Below, in pieces: positions 41,745 to 51,138 of a stretch of DNA of 64,000 nt. The translations under genes and the position numbers were made by a program. Origin of the DNA: Biformimicrobium ophioploci (GTDB lineage Bacteria > Pseudomonadota > Gammaproteobacteria > Pseudomonadales > Cellvibrionaceae); the NCBI RefSeq assembly GCF_030270605.1, contig NZ_BSYJ01000004.1:186001-250000 (forward strand). The letters run 5' to 3'. Under the pieces are notes generated by a model, which saw nothing but the letters and a program-made list of their open reading frames with translations, had not been told where the DNA came from and did no database searches. Within the stretch, counting starts at the first letter, position 1. Each line of letters opens with the position of its first letter.

Positions 41745-43091
41745 ATGAAAGTGACGACAGCTTTATCCAAGTTCGTCAAACGCTCCGCGTTGGCGTTGCC
41801 CCTGGTTGCCGCACCGGCAATCAGTGTGCAGGTTCTTGATGCACTGGGCTTCAATGCGAATGGTTTCGGCCAGGCGTATGCTCAGGAAGAGAAGAAGCCG
41901 AGCAAGGTCAAGACACGCAAGACGCCTTCGATCTCTGAAGCCGTTGGCAAGAAGCTGGGCCAGGCCCAGGAACTTGCTGATGCGCAACAGTTCAATGAAG
42001 CGCTCGCGGTTCTGCGGGACATGGAAGCGCGTTCTTCCAAGTACTCCGCGTATGAAAAGGCACAGGTTGCCTACTTCATGGCGTATATCTACTTCAGTCT
42101 CGAGAACTATGACGGGGCTATCGCCAGCTACAAAAAAGTGCTGTCCGTGCCGAGTGAAAACCTGACCGAGGCGCTGGAAATCGGCTCTCTGCAGGCGGTG
42201 TCCCAGCTGTCCTTCGTAAAAGAGGACTACAAGGGTGCATTGCGTTACATCAATCGCTGGATGGATGTTTCCAATATCGTCACCGGCGAGATGTACTACC
42301 TGCGTGCGCAGGCGCACTACCAGCTGAAGGACAATGCCAACGCCCTCAAGGACATCAGCAAGGCTGTGTCCATGGTTGAAGGCAACGGCAAGGTTCCAAA
42401 GCAGGCCTGGTATGACCTACAGCGTTTCCTGTACTACGACAAGAACGATTACCCGAGTGTCGTGAAGGTACTGGAGAAGCTGGTCAAGCACTATCCGCAG
42501 GGCACCTACTACATCCAGCTGGCTGGCATGTACGGCCAACTCGGCCGCGAGAAAGACCAGCTGCACATGATGGAAGCTGCCTACATTGCGGGCGTGCTCA
42601 AGAAAGAGAAAGAGCTGCTGAACATGGCCTATCTCTTCATGGGTGCGGAAATGCCATACAAGGGCGCCAAGGTGATCAAGAAGGGCATCGACAACAAGCA
42701 GATCGAGCGCACTTCCAAGAACCTGGAAACCCTGGCAGTTGCCTACCAGATGGCGCAGGAGTTGAAGAAGTCTATTCCGGAAATGGAGGCAGCTGCTTCC
42801 ATGTCGGACAAGGGTGAGCTCTACTCCCGTCTCGCAGGTATCTACCTGGACCTGGACCAGAACAAGGAAGCAATCACTGCAGGCGATAAGGCCCTGAAAA
42901 AGGGTGGCCTGAAGCGTGAGGACCAGTTGCGTATTGTCCTCGGGATGGCAAATGCCAACCTGAAGAAATACGAAGCCGCCCTCAAGCACCTTGAAGTGGC
43001 CAAGAAAGACAAGCGCTCCAAGAAGTTCGCGGAGCAGTGGATCGCCTACGTTGAAGGCGAGAAGAAACGCGAAGAGCAGCTTGCCATCTGA
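41745..43091 (+). CDS. tetratricopeptide-repeat protein of the TonB2 operon
   Basis: 448 residues with an N-terminal hydrophobic signal (SALALPLVAAPAISVQVLDALGF), then helical repeats: FNEALAVLRDMEARSSKYSAYEKAQVAYFMAYIYF is TPR-like, followed by several more, including EAITAGDKALKKGGLKREDQLRIVLGMANANLKKYEAALKHLEVAKKD near the C-terminus. TPR proteins close many TonB2/TtpC operons; a scaffolding role is assumed. The gene starts 14 bases after tonB and ends before a strong terminator. Codon use is biased, as in the rest of the operon. Confidence 0.85.
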   Translation: MKVTTALSKFVKRSALALPLVAAPAISVQVLDALGFNANGFGQAYAQEEKKPSKVKTRKTPSISEAVGKKLGQAQELADAQQFNEALAVLRDMEARSSKYSAYEKAQVAYFMAYIYFSLENYDGAIASYKKVLSVPSENLTEALEIGSLQAVSQLSFVKEDYKGALRYINRWMDVSNIVTGEMYYLRAQAHYQLKDNANALKDISKAVSMVEGNGKVPKQAWYDLQRFLYYDKNDYPSVVKVLEKLVKHYPQGTYYIQLAGMYGQLGREKDQLHMMEAAYIAGVLKKEKELLNMAYLFMGAEMPYKGAKVIKKGIDNKQIERTSKNLETLAVAYQMAQELKKSIPEMEAAASMSDKGELYSRLAGIYLDLDQNKEAITAGDKALKKGGLKREDQLRIVLGMANANLKKYEAALKHLEVAKKDKRSKKFAEQWIAYVEGEKKREEQLAI

Positions 43092-43112
43092 TTCCCGCGG
43101 GAATCGGAAAAT

Positions 43113-43142
43113 AAAAACCGCGCCTCAGGGCGCGGTTTTTTT
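43113..43142 (+). terminator. rho-independent terminator of the TonB operon
   Basis: Stem AAAAACCGCGCC paired with GGCGCGGTTTTT around TCAG, then a run of seven T. Located 22 bases after the TPR gene stop. Confidence 0.9.
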
Positions 43143-43254
43143 ATGCCTGCCGGGTTTGTGCGTACTCACTTTCCAGCAAAACTTGCCTGAAACCAAATGA
43201 ATGTTCGGAACAAATGACTTGAAATGCCATGATGCGTGGCATTAAATGTTAATT

Positions 43255-43266
43255 AGCTGATCAGCT
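43255..43266. promoter_or_regulatory. 12-bp palindrome upstream of second tonB
   Basis: AGCTGATCAGCT is self-complementary and lies 65 bases before the second tonB. A weaker inverted repeat, AATGCCA...TGGCATT, lies just upstream at 43223-43243. Candidate operators, unproven. Confidence 0.3.
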
Positions 43267-43330
43267 TTTCCCTTGCGCCGCGCCCGCCGCGGCGGCCAGA
43301 CACCTGATAAGAACAAGGAGAGGTGTATTT

Positions 43331-43993
43331 ATGGGTAAAGTTATGGATAAAGTTATGGATAAAGTCAGCCAGCGCATTAACCCGTCTGTTAACCGGACAG
43401 CCGCAACCACGCGTAATCTCAGCCTTGCGGCAGTTGCCACCGGCGGCCTGTTGTTCCTGATGAGCCAGCTCATCCACGCCGAGTTCCGTGAGCCGGTGGA
43501 AGACCCGCCGCCCAGGATTCCCGAGTTTGTCATGGAGACACCCGAAATCGAGGTGATCCGGGACTTTGCCGAACCGGAGCCGCCGGCGGAGCCCATGCCA
43601 ACCACTGCGCCACAGCCACAGGAGCGGCTACCGGAGCCAACCACGCTCAAACTGCCCACCGAGTACAAATACCGGCCGCCGGGTAACGAAACGAAAATAC
43701 CGATCAACAGCGACCCGATCCCCATCGTGAAGAGCAGCCCGCGCTATCCGGTACGGGCACTGCAGAAGGGTATCGAGGGTCATGTGATTGTGGAGTTCAC
43801 CATCACCCCGAATGGCAGTGTCGCCGACCCGCGCGTGCTGGCAGGTTTTGATCGCGCCGGAAACCCGACCACCCTGTTTAACAGGGAAGCGTTACGGGCG
43901 GTGAAGAAATTCAAGTATCGCCCGACCCTGAAAGACGGGGTGCCGGTTGCGCGCCGCGGCGTCCAGAACAGGATTGTCTTTAAACTGCAGTAG
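43331..43993 (+). CDS. second TonB-family protein
   Basis: 220 residues with all expected parts: a short cytoplasmic stretch, a membrane helix (LSLAAVATGGLLFLMSQLI, about 30-48), a Pro/Glu-rich linker (EPEPPAEPMPTTAPQPQERLPEP) and a C-terminal TonB domain (IVKSSPRYPVRALQKGIEGHVIVEFTITPNGSVADP). A paralogue of the operon TonB, but with GC-rich ordinary codons and its own promoter region after the terminator. The first ATG at 43331 has AAGGAG 10 bases upstream. Two further in-frame ATGs follow because the first 36 bases are near-perfect repeats of a 12-base unit. It may serve as the functional TonB if the operon copy is broken. Confidence 0.9.
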   Translation: MGKVMDKVMDKVSQRINPSVNRTAATTRNLSLAAVATGGLLFLMSQLIHAEFREPVEDPPPRIPEFVMETPEIEVIRDFAEPEPPAEPMPTTAPQPQERLPEPTTLKLPTEYKYRPPGNETKIPINSDPIPIVKSSPRYPVRALQKGIEGHVIVEFTITPNGSVADPRVLAGFDRAGNPTTLFNREALRAVKKFKYRPTLKDGVPVARRGVQNRIVFKLQ

Positions 43994-44003
43994 GCCGGAA
44001 CGA

Positions 44004-44039
44004 AAAAAAGGGCCACTGTCATCCAGTGGGCCCTTTTTG
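44004..44039. terminator. bidirectional terminator between tonB paralogue and ilvD
   Basis: A-run, GGGCCACTG, loop TCATC, CAGTGGGCCC, T-run: nearly perfect stem with one bulged base and U-runs readable from both strands. It serves the convergent genes on either side. Confidence 0.85.
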
Positions 44040-44059
44040 TTTACCTGATAGCGCTGCTG

Positions 44060-45889
44060 TTACAGCTCGCGAACCGCACCCCGGTCTGCACTGGTGGCCA
44101 GCATTGCATAGGCCTTCAGGGCCTTGCTGACCTTGCGCGGACGCTTCTCTGCAGGCTGCCACTGCCCGCCGCTTTTGTCATTGAGCTGGTCACGGCGCTG
44201 CTGCAGTTCGGCATCGCTAAGGACCACTTCGATGGTGCGGTTGGGAATATCGATACGGATGGTGTCGCCGTCGCGCACCAGCGCGATATTCCCGCCTGCC
44301 GCTGCTTCCGGTGAAACGTGCCCGATGGACAGGCCGGAGGTGCCGCCCGAGAAGCGGCCGTCTGTGATGAGTGCGCAGGATTCGCCCAGGCCCTTGGACT
44401 TGATGTAGCTGGTGGGATACAGCATTTCCTGCATACCCGGGCCGCCGCGCGGGCCCTCGTAGCGCACGATGACCGCGTCGCCTGCCTTGACTTTGCCATC
44501 GAGGATATTGGCTACCGCAGTATCCTGGCTTTCCACCACATGGGCCGGCCCTTCGAAGTGCCACAGGGCTTCATCGACACCGGAAGTCTTCACCACACAG
44601 CCGTTCGGCGCCAGGTTGCCAAACAGCACCGCCAGGCCGCCTTCACTGGAGAAGGCATTTTCAATGGAGCGTATGCAGCCCTTTGCCCGGTCGCTGTCGA
44701 GGCTGGACCAGCGGCAGTCCTGACTGAAGGCCTGTTGTGTAGGAATGCCTGCGGGCCCGGCCAGGAAAAACTTACGCACTTCGGGGTTGTCGGTGCGGCG
44801 AATGTCCCACGCCTCCAGAGCCTCGCCGAAGGTGCGGCTATGGACTGTCGGCAATGAGGCATCGAACAGGCCTCCGCGCTCCAGTTCGCCGAGCAGGCCG
44901 TAGACACCGCCAGCGCGGTGCACATCCTCGATATGGTATTTCTGCGTGTTGGGTGCCACCTTGCACAGCTGCGGCACCTTGCGCGACAGCACATCGATAT
45001 CCGCCATGGTGAACTCGACTTCCGCTTCCTGCGCAGCAGCGAGCAGGTGCAGGATGGTGTTGGTGGAGCCGCCCATGGCGATATCCAGTGCCATGGCGTT
45101 GGAAAATGCCTCGCGGCTGGCAATGGAGCGGGGCAGGGCGCTGAGGTCGTCCTCTTCATAATAGCGCTTGGCCAGCCCGACGATCTCGCGGCCAGCACGC
45201 AGGAACAGCTCGCGTCGGTCCGCGTGGGTGGCGAGCATGGTGCCATTGCCCGGCAGTGACAGGCCCAGTGCCTCGGTCAGGCAGTTCATGGAGTTGGCGG
45301 TAAACATGCCGGAGCAGGAACCGCAGGTCGGGCAGGCAGAGCGCTCGTATTCGGCCACGGTTTCATCGCTGGCGTCCGTCGCTGCAATGACCATGGCATC
45401 GACCAGGTCCAGCTTGTGATCAGCGAGCTTGGTCTTGCCGGCCTCCATCGGCCCGCCGGATACGAAAATCACCGGAATATTGAGGCGCAGTGCCGCCATC
45501 AGCATCCCGGGAGTGATCTTGTCGCAGTTCGAGATGCACACCAGCGCGTCGGCGCAGTGCGCATTGGCCATGTACTCCACCGAGTCCGCGATGATCTCGC
45601 GGCTGGGCAGGCTGTACAGCATGCCGTCGTGGCCCATGGCGATGCCGTCATCCACGGCGATGGTGTTGAACTCTTTGGCGACGCCGCCGGCTTTCTCGAT
45701 TTCGCGCGCGACCAGCTGCCCCATGTCTTTCAGGTGGACGTGGCCCGGTACGAACTGGGTAAAGGAGTTGGCCACGGCAATGATGGGCTTGTGGAAGTCG
45801 TCATCTTTCATTCCGGTGGCGCGCCACAGTGCGCGCGCGCCCGCCATGTTGCGGCCTGCTGTGGAAGTGCGGGAACGATACTCTGGCAT
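44060..45889 (-). CDS. ilvD: dihydroxy-acid dehydratase
   Basis: Fe-S enzyme of branched-chain amino acid synthesis that dehydrates dihydroxyacids to 2-oxoacids. 609 residues. Cluster ligands lie in [10 protein letters not shown] and [19 protein letters not shown]. The Mg/substrate-binding part includes [21 protein letters not shown]-terminal [28 protein letters not shown] carries the catalytic-Ser region. Full length matches E. coli (616). ilvA and ilvE for the same pathway are in this window but not adjacent. Confidence 0.98.
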   Translation of the reverse strand: MPEYRSRTSTAGRNMAGARALWRATGMKDDDFHKPIIAVANSFTQFVPGHVHLKDMGQLVAREIEKAGGVAKEFNTIAVDDGIAMGHDGMLYSLPSREIIADSVEYMANAHCADALVCISNCDKITPGMLMAALRLNIPVIFVSGGPMEAGKTKLADHKLDLVDAMVIAATDASDETVAEYERSACPTCGSCSGMFTANSMNCLTEALGLSLPGNGTMLATHADRRELFLRAGREIVGLAKRYYEEDDLSALPRSIASREAFSNAMALDIAMGGSTNTILHLLAAAQEAEVEFTMADIDVLSRKVPQLCKVAPNTQKYHIEDVHRAGGVYGLLGELERGGLFDASLPTVHSRTFGEALEAWDIRRTDNPEVRKFFLAGPAGIPTQQAFSQDCRWSSLDSDRAKGCIRSIENAFSSEGGLAVLFGNLAPNGCVVKTSGVDEALWHFEGPAHVVESQDTAVANILDGKVKAGDAVIVRYEGPRGGPGMQEMLYPTSYIKSKGLGESCALITDGRFSGGTSGLSIGHVSPEAAAGGNIALVRDGDTIRIDIPNRTIEVVLSDAELQQRRDQLNDKSGGQWQPAEKRPRKVSKALKAYAMLATSADRGAVREL

Positions 45890-45926
45890 GGTTATCCCTA
45901 CTGCTGCTCAGTGTAAAAATCTTGCT

Positions 45927-45941
45927 GCCCGCAATGCGGGC
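45927..45941 (-). promoter_or_regulatory. GC-rich hairpin in the ilvD leader
   Basis: GCCCGC and GCGGGC pair around a 3-base loop, 38 bases before the ilvD ATG. On the minus strand a T5 run lies about 7 bases downstream. It could be a short attenuator-like element; no leader peptide rich in Ile, Val or Leu was found. Confidence 0.3.
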
Positions 45942-45983
45942 GGCCGGACAGGATAGCAAATTGGGGGCCGGGCGCCATCTATG

Positions 45984-45997
45984 GTTACAGCTGTAAC
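45984..45997. promoter_or_regulatory. perfect 14-bp palindrome upstream of ilvD
   Basis: GTTACAGCTGTAAC is completely self-complementary, about 95 bases upstream of the ilvD start and near the middle of the 210-base ilvD/argA gap. Likely operator; regulator unknown. Confidence 0.4.
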
Positions 45998-46099
45998 GGG
46001 TTTGCTGCGAGGCCCTCTCCGCTGGGCTGGCGCGCTCGGGTTGGGGCGGGCTGTTTACACTCGAATCACTTCCACAGGGGCTTTTTGCACAGGGACCTG

Positions 46100-47413
46100 T
46101 TACACAAGCGCCTTGCGCATCACCCGCGACTGGCGCAGGTCGTTGTAAAGCGCCTGCCGGGATGCCGGCAAGCTCTCCGGCGCGACCGGTGCGAAGCCCT
46201 GTTCGATAAACCAGTGCTCGGTCTGGGTGGTCAGCACGAACAGCTCCTCCACCCCCTGGCTGCGGGCCTGCCGCTCCAGGTGCCGCATCAGGCGCGCGCC
46301 GCGGCCACCGCCCCGGAAGTCGGGATGTATCGCAACACAGGCGAGTTCCGCAGCCACGGTGCTGCCGGCCTGGTCGGTGATCGGGTAGAGTGCGGCGCAG
46401 GCGACAATGCTGCTGTCCACCTCGAAAATGGTGAAGTGGGAAATTTCCCCTTCCAGTTTCTTGCGCGAGCGGCGCACCAGCACGCCTTCCTTCTCCAGCG
46501 GCCGGATCAGCCCCAGAATGCCACCCACATCCTCGATACGCGCGCGTCGCACCGTCTCATAACTGTCGCGGTAAACCATGGTGCCACTGCCGCCGCGGGT
46601 GAGGAGTTCCTCAAGCAGGGCGCCATTGGCGCTGTAGCTGACCATCTGTACTCTTGGTACGCCGTGGTTGCAGGCCCTGACGGCAATGCGCAGGCTGCTG
46701 CTGTCGCACTGTGCCAGCAGCTTCTCGGCTCGCGCCAGTGGAAGTTCCCGCACACTGTTGCCCTCTACCTGCAACTGGCCATTTTCCCGCAGCAGGATCA
46801 GTTTTTCCGCGCGCAGTGATGCAGCGAGTGCTTCCGCCAGCTCCAGGTAGTTGACCGAGAATATCTCGCCTGTGAGGGAAGTTCCCAGCGGCGGTATCAG
46901 CACCAGGTTGCCACCGTGCAGCTGGCTGGACAGGCTGTCGCCGTCGATGCGCCGCACGCGCCCGCTCCACTGCAGGTCGACCCCGTCGAGGATGCCGAGT
47001 GGCTGTGCGCTGACAAAGTTACCGGATACCACCCGCAGCTGGGCGCCGGCCATTGGCGAATTGGGCAGGCCCTGGGAGATAGCCGCTTCGATATCGAAGC
47101 GCAGGCGCCCGACAACGGCCTTTACCACTTCCAGGGTACGCGCATCGGTGATGCGGCTGTCACCGTGGAAAGCGGACTCGATACCCGCGTCGGACAGCGC
47201 GCTGGTGATCTGGTCACGCGCGCCGAAAACCAGTACCAGCCGGGTGCCGAGGCTGCTGAGTAGCGCCAGATCGTGTACAAGGTTACGGAAATTTTCATGT
47301 GCGAGACCCTCGCCGGGAATCGCGATTACCAGTGTGCGGCCGCGCAGGTCGTTAACGTAAGGGGCAGCGAGGCGAAACCAGTCGATTACGGAGGGCGCGT
47401 CGAGCGAGTTCAC
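46100..47413 (-). CDS. argA: amino-acid N-acetyltransferase (N-acetylglutamate synthase)
   Basis: First step of arginine synthesis: acetylates glutamate. 437 residues (E. coli 443). N-terminal amino acid kinase-like domain (about 20-285, RTLVIAIPGEGLAHENFRNLVHDLALLSSLGTRLVLVFGARDQI), which binds arginine for feedback inhibition. C-terminal GNAT domain (about 290-437) with acetyl-CoA loop HPDFRGGGRGARLMRHLERQA. Divergent from the alkaline phosphatase gene. argE is encoded about 2.5 kb away. Confidence 0.96.
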   Translation of the reverse strand: MNSLDAPSVIDWFRLAAPYVNDLRGRTLVIAIPGEGLAHENFRNLVHDLALLSSLGTRLVLVFGARDQITSALSDAGIESAFHGDSRITDARTLEVVKAVVGRLRFDIEAAISQGLPNSPMAGAQLRVVSGNFVSAQPLGILDGVDLQWSGRVRRIDGDSLSSQLHGGNLVLIPPLGTSLTGEIFSVNYLELAEALAASLRAEKLILLRENGQLQVEGNSVRELPLARAEKLLAQCDSSSLRIAVRACNHGVPRVQMVSYSANGALLEELLTRGGSGTMVYRDSYETVRRARIEDVGGILGLIRPLEKEGVLVRRSRKKLEGEISHFTIFEVDSSIVACAALYPITDQAGSTVAAELACVAIHPDFRGGGRGARLMRHLERQARSQGVEELFVLTTQTEHWFIEQGFAPVAPESLPASRQALYNDLRQSRVMRKALV

Positions 47414-47524
47414 AGTGGTTTCCGGTCCTTGGTTCCCGAGAGGTATGGTTGCAGATACTGCACTTGAGCAGCTTTTATACCACAGATACTATTCCCGAAA
47501 CCCGTAGGGAAATGAAATACCACA

Positions 47525-48844
47525 ATGAGAAAATATATCGCCACCGCGGCTGCAGCCGTATTCCTGTCCGCCTGCACGCCAGATGAAAACCCCAAAAACG
47601 TCATCCTGATGATCGGTGACGGCATGGGGCCGGCCTACACCAGTGGCTACCGCTACTTCGTCAATGACAACAACCGTGCGGACTTCCGCCCCACCGTATT
47701 CACGCAAACGCTGGTGGGCAACGCCAGTACCTTCCCCGCAGACCCGGACTCGGTGACGGATTCCGCCGCTTCTGCCACGGCGATGGCGGCGGGCGTCAAG
47801 ACCCTGAACGGGGCTGTGGGTGTGGATGCCGATGGCCAGCCGGTGGACTCCGTCCTGAAGCATGCCAAGCAGGCCGGTATGCGTACCGGCCTGGTCGCCA
47901 CTTCGGAAATCTACCACGCTACGCCGGCCGCTTTTGTCGCGCACAACGCGAATCGTGGGGAGAAGCATGCTATCGCCCAGGATTTCGTCAACCAGCGCCA
48001 TAACGATATGCCGCTGGTGGATGTGTTCCTGGGTGGCGGGCGCAAGTATTTCGATCATGATGAGACCGCGCTGTGGCAAAAACTGGAGGCGGACGGCTAT
48101 CACCGGGTCGATGATTTCGGCGCGCTGGAAAACGCCGCGGGCAAGCGCAATCTGGTTGGACTGTTTGCCGACAGCGGCCTGCCCTACGCCATCGACAGCG
48201 ATGTGCCGGACCGGTTGCAGCGCATGACCCGCGCCGCGCTGGCATCGCTTGCCGGCAGTGACGAGGGCTTCTTCCTGATGGTGGAGGGCAGCCAGATCGA
48301 CTGGTGTGGCCACAACAATGACATCGCCTGTGCGATGAAAGAGATGGGGGATTTTGCGGCTTCCATTGAAATCGTACTGGAATTCATGAAGGCCAATCCC
48401 GATACCCTGCTGGTGGTCACCGCGGACCATGACACCGGTGGCCCGAGTATCGGTCGTGAAGGTAGTTACCGCTGGATGCCGAAGGTCATCCGCCAGGTGC
48501 GTGCCTCACAGGGCAAGCTCAAGGAAGTGTTGCTGGAAAGCGAAGATATTGCGGCAGACTGGGCGCGCTTTGTGGACTTCCCGCTCGAAGATGACGAGAT
48601 CGCGTCCCTGGTGAGCGCGCAGCAGTACTCGCGTGAAACCAAGGCGCGGGATAACGACCCGAAATCCCTGTATGCCAGCATTGCCGATATCATCAATCGC
48701 CGTACCGGCACTGGCTGGACCACCCATGGCCATACCGGCGAGGATGTGCAGGTGTTCGCCGCAGGCAAGGGCAGTGAGCAGTTTCGCGGCAACCAGGACA
48801 ATACGGATATTGGTAAAAAGCTGATCGCGCTCGTCAGGAATTAA
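47525..48844 (+). CDS. alkaline phosphatase family lipoprotein
   Basis: 439 residues. Signal [17 protein letters not shown] with a lipobox, giving lipidated Cys17. The PhoA-type active site is visible: metal Asp in VILMIGDGMG and the phosphorylated Ser80 in VTDSAASATAMAAGVKT. EGSQIDWCGHNND, TADHDTGGPS and WTTHGHTGEDV supply the Asp/His zinc ligands. Probably periplasmic and membrane-tethered, releasing phosphate from monoesters. The phosphate transporter pitA lies in the same window, but no clear Pho box precedes this gene. Confidence 0.92.
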   Translation: MRKYIATAAAAVFLSACTPDENPKNVILMIGDGMGPAYTSGYRYFVNDNNRADFRPTVFTQTLVGNASTFPADPDSVTDSAASATAMAAGVKTLNGAVGVDADGQPVDSVLKHAKQAGMRTGLVATSEIYHATPAAFVAHNANRGEKHAIAQDFVNQRHNDMPLVDVFLGGGRKYFDHDETALWQKLEADGYHRVDDFGALENAAGKRNLVGLFADSGLPYAIDSDVPDRLQRMTRAALASLAGSDEGFFLMVEGSQIDWCGHNNDIACAMKEMGDFAASIEIVLEFMKANPDTLLVVTADHDTGGPSIGREGSYRWMPKVIRQVRASQGKLKEVLLESEDIAADWARFVDFPLEDDEIASLVSAQQYSRETKARDNDPKSLYASIADIINRRTGTGWTTHGHTGEDVQVFAAGKGSEQFRGNQDNTDIGKKLIALVRN

Positions 48845-48922
48845 GTACAGGCTGTGGGTGATGCGTTGCGGAGCCGCCCGGAAATTGCCCGGGAGCTCCG
48901 CCGCAGGGAGAGGCCTTCGGTC

Positions 48923-49762
48923 CTAGTTGCCGAAGAAAAGTTTTGGGGTGCTCGCCTTGTACGCCTGATAGGCTTCCATCTCGCCCCAGCGCTTGTCGGC
49001 CTGCTCTTCCAGCATCGGCACGCCGCTGACCCGGGAAATAAGCAGGTAAACGAACACCGGGCTTATCACCACCAGCCAGAGCCAGCCGCTTAGCAGTGGT
49101 ACAGACATGATGAACATGCCAAGCCACAGCAGGATTTCCCCGGCGTAATTCGGGTGCCGGCTGAATTTCCACAGCCCGCTGGTGATAAACGGTTTTTCCT
49201 TGCTCTTCTGTTCGCGGAACGCGCTTTTCTGGCGATCTGCCACCACTTCTGTTACGAATCCGATAATCCAGATCGCCAGCCCCGCCCAGCCCCAGGGCGT
49301 GGCGGTGAGCTCCGCACCATTAAAGACGATCACCAGTGCTGCCAGCAGTGTCAGGAATACCCAGGCGCCCTGCAGCGTCCAGGCCACGAGAAAGCGCGGG
49401 GCGGAATGTTTGATCTCCCTGAAGCGGGAGTCCTCACCGGTCTTCATCACACGCAGGAACAGGAAACTGCCGAGGCGCAGGGCCCAGATGGTTACCAGGC
49501 CCACCACGAGCAGCTGCCAGGGGTTGGATACGCCGCTCAGGGCTGCCGCGCTCCAGATACAGGCGAGGAAAGTGGTGCTGCCGCAAAGGTCGTAAAATTT
49601 TTCTGTTTTGAAAATATAAGACGGGACAAAGGCGACCCACTGCACACCGAACGCGATGGCGAGTATATTCCACCAATTCATATCTCCGCCTGAAATCGCC
49701 CAGGCAATAAGCGCGCAGATCGCGACGACGACAACCACCGCTATCAATCTCTTTTTCAACAT
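48923..49762 (-). CDS. DUF1295 / steroid 5-alpha-reductase-like membrane protein
   Basis: 279 residues with about seven hydrophobic spans (LIAVVVVVAICALIAWAIS is the first). The C-terminal part, KSKEKPFITSGLWKFSRHPNYAGEILLWLGMFIMSVPLL, carries the Ser-Arg-His-Pro-Asn-Tyr motif shared by isoprenylcysteine methyltransferase-like and 5-alpha-reductase-like membrane enzymes. Function in bacteria is not established. The start is the ATG at 49760-49762; the open frame extends to 49834 without support. The stop is 78 bases from the convergent phosphatase gene. Confidence 0.85.
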   Translation of the reverse strand: MLKKRLIAVVVVVAICALIAWAISGGDMNWWNILAIAFGVQWVAFVPSYIFKTEKFYDLCGSTTFLACIWSAAALSGVSNPWQLLVVGLVTIWALRLGSFLFLRVMKTGEDSRFREIKHSAPRFLVAWTLQGAWVFLTLLAALVIVFNGAELTATPWGWAGLAIWIIGFVTEVVADRQKSAFREQKSKEKPFITSGLWKFSRHPNYAGEILLWLGMFIMSVPLLSGWLWLVVISPVFVYLLISRVSGVPMLEEQADKRWGEMEAYQAYKASTPKLFFGN

Positions 49763-49961
49763 TTCCGTATTAGTCCTGTTTTTCTGATTGTGGAACCATG
49801 GCCTTATGAAACGCGGAATCCGCCGGTCATGCAAGATACGTTACTGCAGGCTCAATCGGGCAGTACGGCAGATTGTCGCAGACTGCGCGCCGTCCGGCTG
49901 CGAAGTTTCCGTCAGATCTGCGTGAAGAAAGCGTGAAAAGGCTGCGGGTGATGCCTGTGAC

Positions 49962-51107
49962 TTAGAGGCAGAAGCGCCGCACCAGGCCTTGCAGTACCTC
50001 AATCATGGGGGCAATCCTGTCCTGCGGCAGAAATTCGTCCGGCTGGTGAGCCTGGTCGATATCGCCGGGCCCGAGCACCACCGTCTGCATACCTAGTTGC
50101 TGCAGGTAGGGTGCCTCCGTGGCAAAGGCTACGCTGTGTGCCGCATGCCCGGTGAGTTTTTCGGTTGCCTGCACCAGTTCGGATTGCTCGCCTTCTGCGA
50201 AAGGTGGCACACCGTCAAACAGGGGCTTGTATTCCACCTGGATACGCTCTGCCTGTGGCAGCGCCAGTACGCGGCTGCGGATTTCCTCGCGCACGGCTTC
50301 CAGTTCCATACCCGGCACCGGACGGATATCGAACTGCAGCTCAGTGCCTGCACAGATGCGGTTTGGGTTGTCACCGCCGTGAATACAGCCGAGGTTGAGA
50401 GTCGGCACCGGCACCAGGAAGCCCGGGTGCTGGTAGCGTGATTCCCAGCCCTTGCGAATGGCCATCAACTCGCCGATGACGGAGTGCATTGCGTCGAGGG
50501 CATTGGCGCCCAGCGCCGGGTTGGAGGAGTGGCCCGAGTGGCCTGTCACCCGGATAGATTCCATCATGCAGCCCTTGTGCATGTGCACCGGGCGCATGCC
50601 GGTGGGTTCGCCGATCACCGCGTATCGCGCCCTGGGCATCCCCGCGGCCACCAGTGCGCGGGCACCGCCCATGGCAGACTCCTCGTCGGCGGTCGCAAGA
50701 ATGATCAGCGGCTGCTTGAGCTGTTCAGGTTTCACCGAGGCAGCGGCGGCGAGTGCCAGCGGAAAGAAACCCTTCATATCCGTGGTGCCGAGCCCGTAAA
50801 AGCGGTTGTCGCGCTCTTCCAGGCGAAATGGGTCCGTGTGCCAGCGGCCATCGTCATAGGGCACGGTATCGGTGTGTCCCGCCAGCACCAGTCCGCCGGG
50901 GCCGCTGCCCATGGTCGCGATCAGGTTGAGCTTGTCCGGGTGGTAGGGAAGCGGTTGCAGCTCGACGGCAAAGCCCATGTCCTCGAGCCAGCCGGCCAGC
51001 AGTTCGACCACCGCACGGTTACCCATATCGAGGCGCGGATCCGTTGCGCTGACGCTTGGCGTCGCCACCAGCTGGCGTAACTGTTCGGTAAAATCTGGAA
51101 GTATCAT
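49962..51107 (-). CDS. argE: acetylornithine deacetylase
   Basis: M20-family zinc hydrolase that removes acetate from N-acetylornithine in arginine synthesis. 381 residues (E. coli 383). Zinc-site motifs: LVLAGHTDTVPYDDGRWHTDPF, GTTDMKGFF, TADEESAMGG with the general-base Glu, and VIGEPTGMRPVHMHKG. The start is the ATG at 51105-51107, with AGGA upstream. It lies 31 bases downstream of the EamA gene on the same strand. Acetylornithine specificity is inferred from the family and from argA nearby; dipeptidase relatives exist. Confidence 0.92.
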   Translation of the reverse strand: MILPDFTEQLRQLVATPSVSATDPRLDMGNRAVVELLAGWLEDMGFAVELQPLPYHPDKLNLIATMGSGPGGLVLAGHTDTVPYDDGRWHTDPFRLEERDNRFYGLGTTDMKGFFPLALAAAASVKPEQLKQPLIILATADEESAMGGARALVAAGMPRARYAVIGEPTGMRPVHMHKGCMMESIRVTGHSGHSSNPALGANALDAMHSVIGELMAIRKGWESRYQHPGFLVPVPTLNLGCIHGGDNPNRICAGTELQFDIRPVPGMELEAVREEIRSRVLALPQAERIQVEYKPLFDGVPPFAEGEQSELVQATEKLTGHAAHSVAFATEAPYLQQLGMQTVVLGPGDIDQAHQPDEFLPQDRIAPMIEVLQGLVRRFCL

Positions 51108-51138
51108 CCTGTTTTCCTGTCCGTGGAATCTGGAGCTG

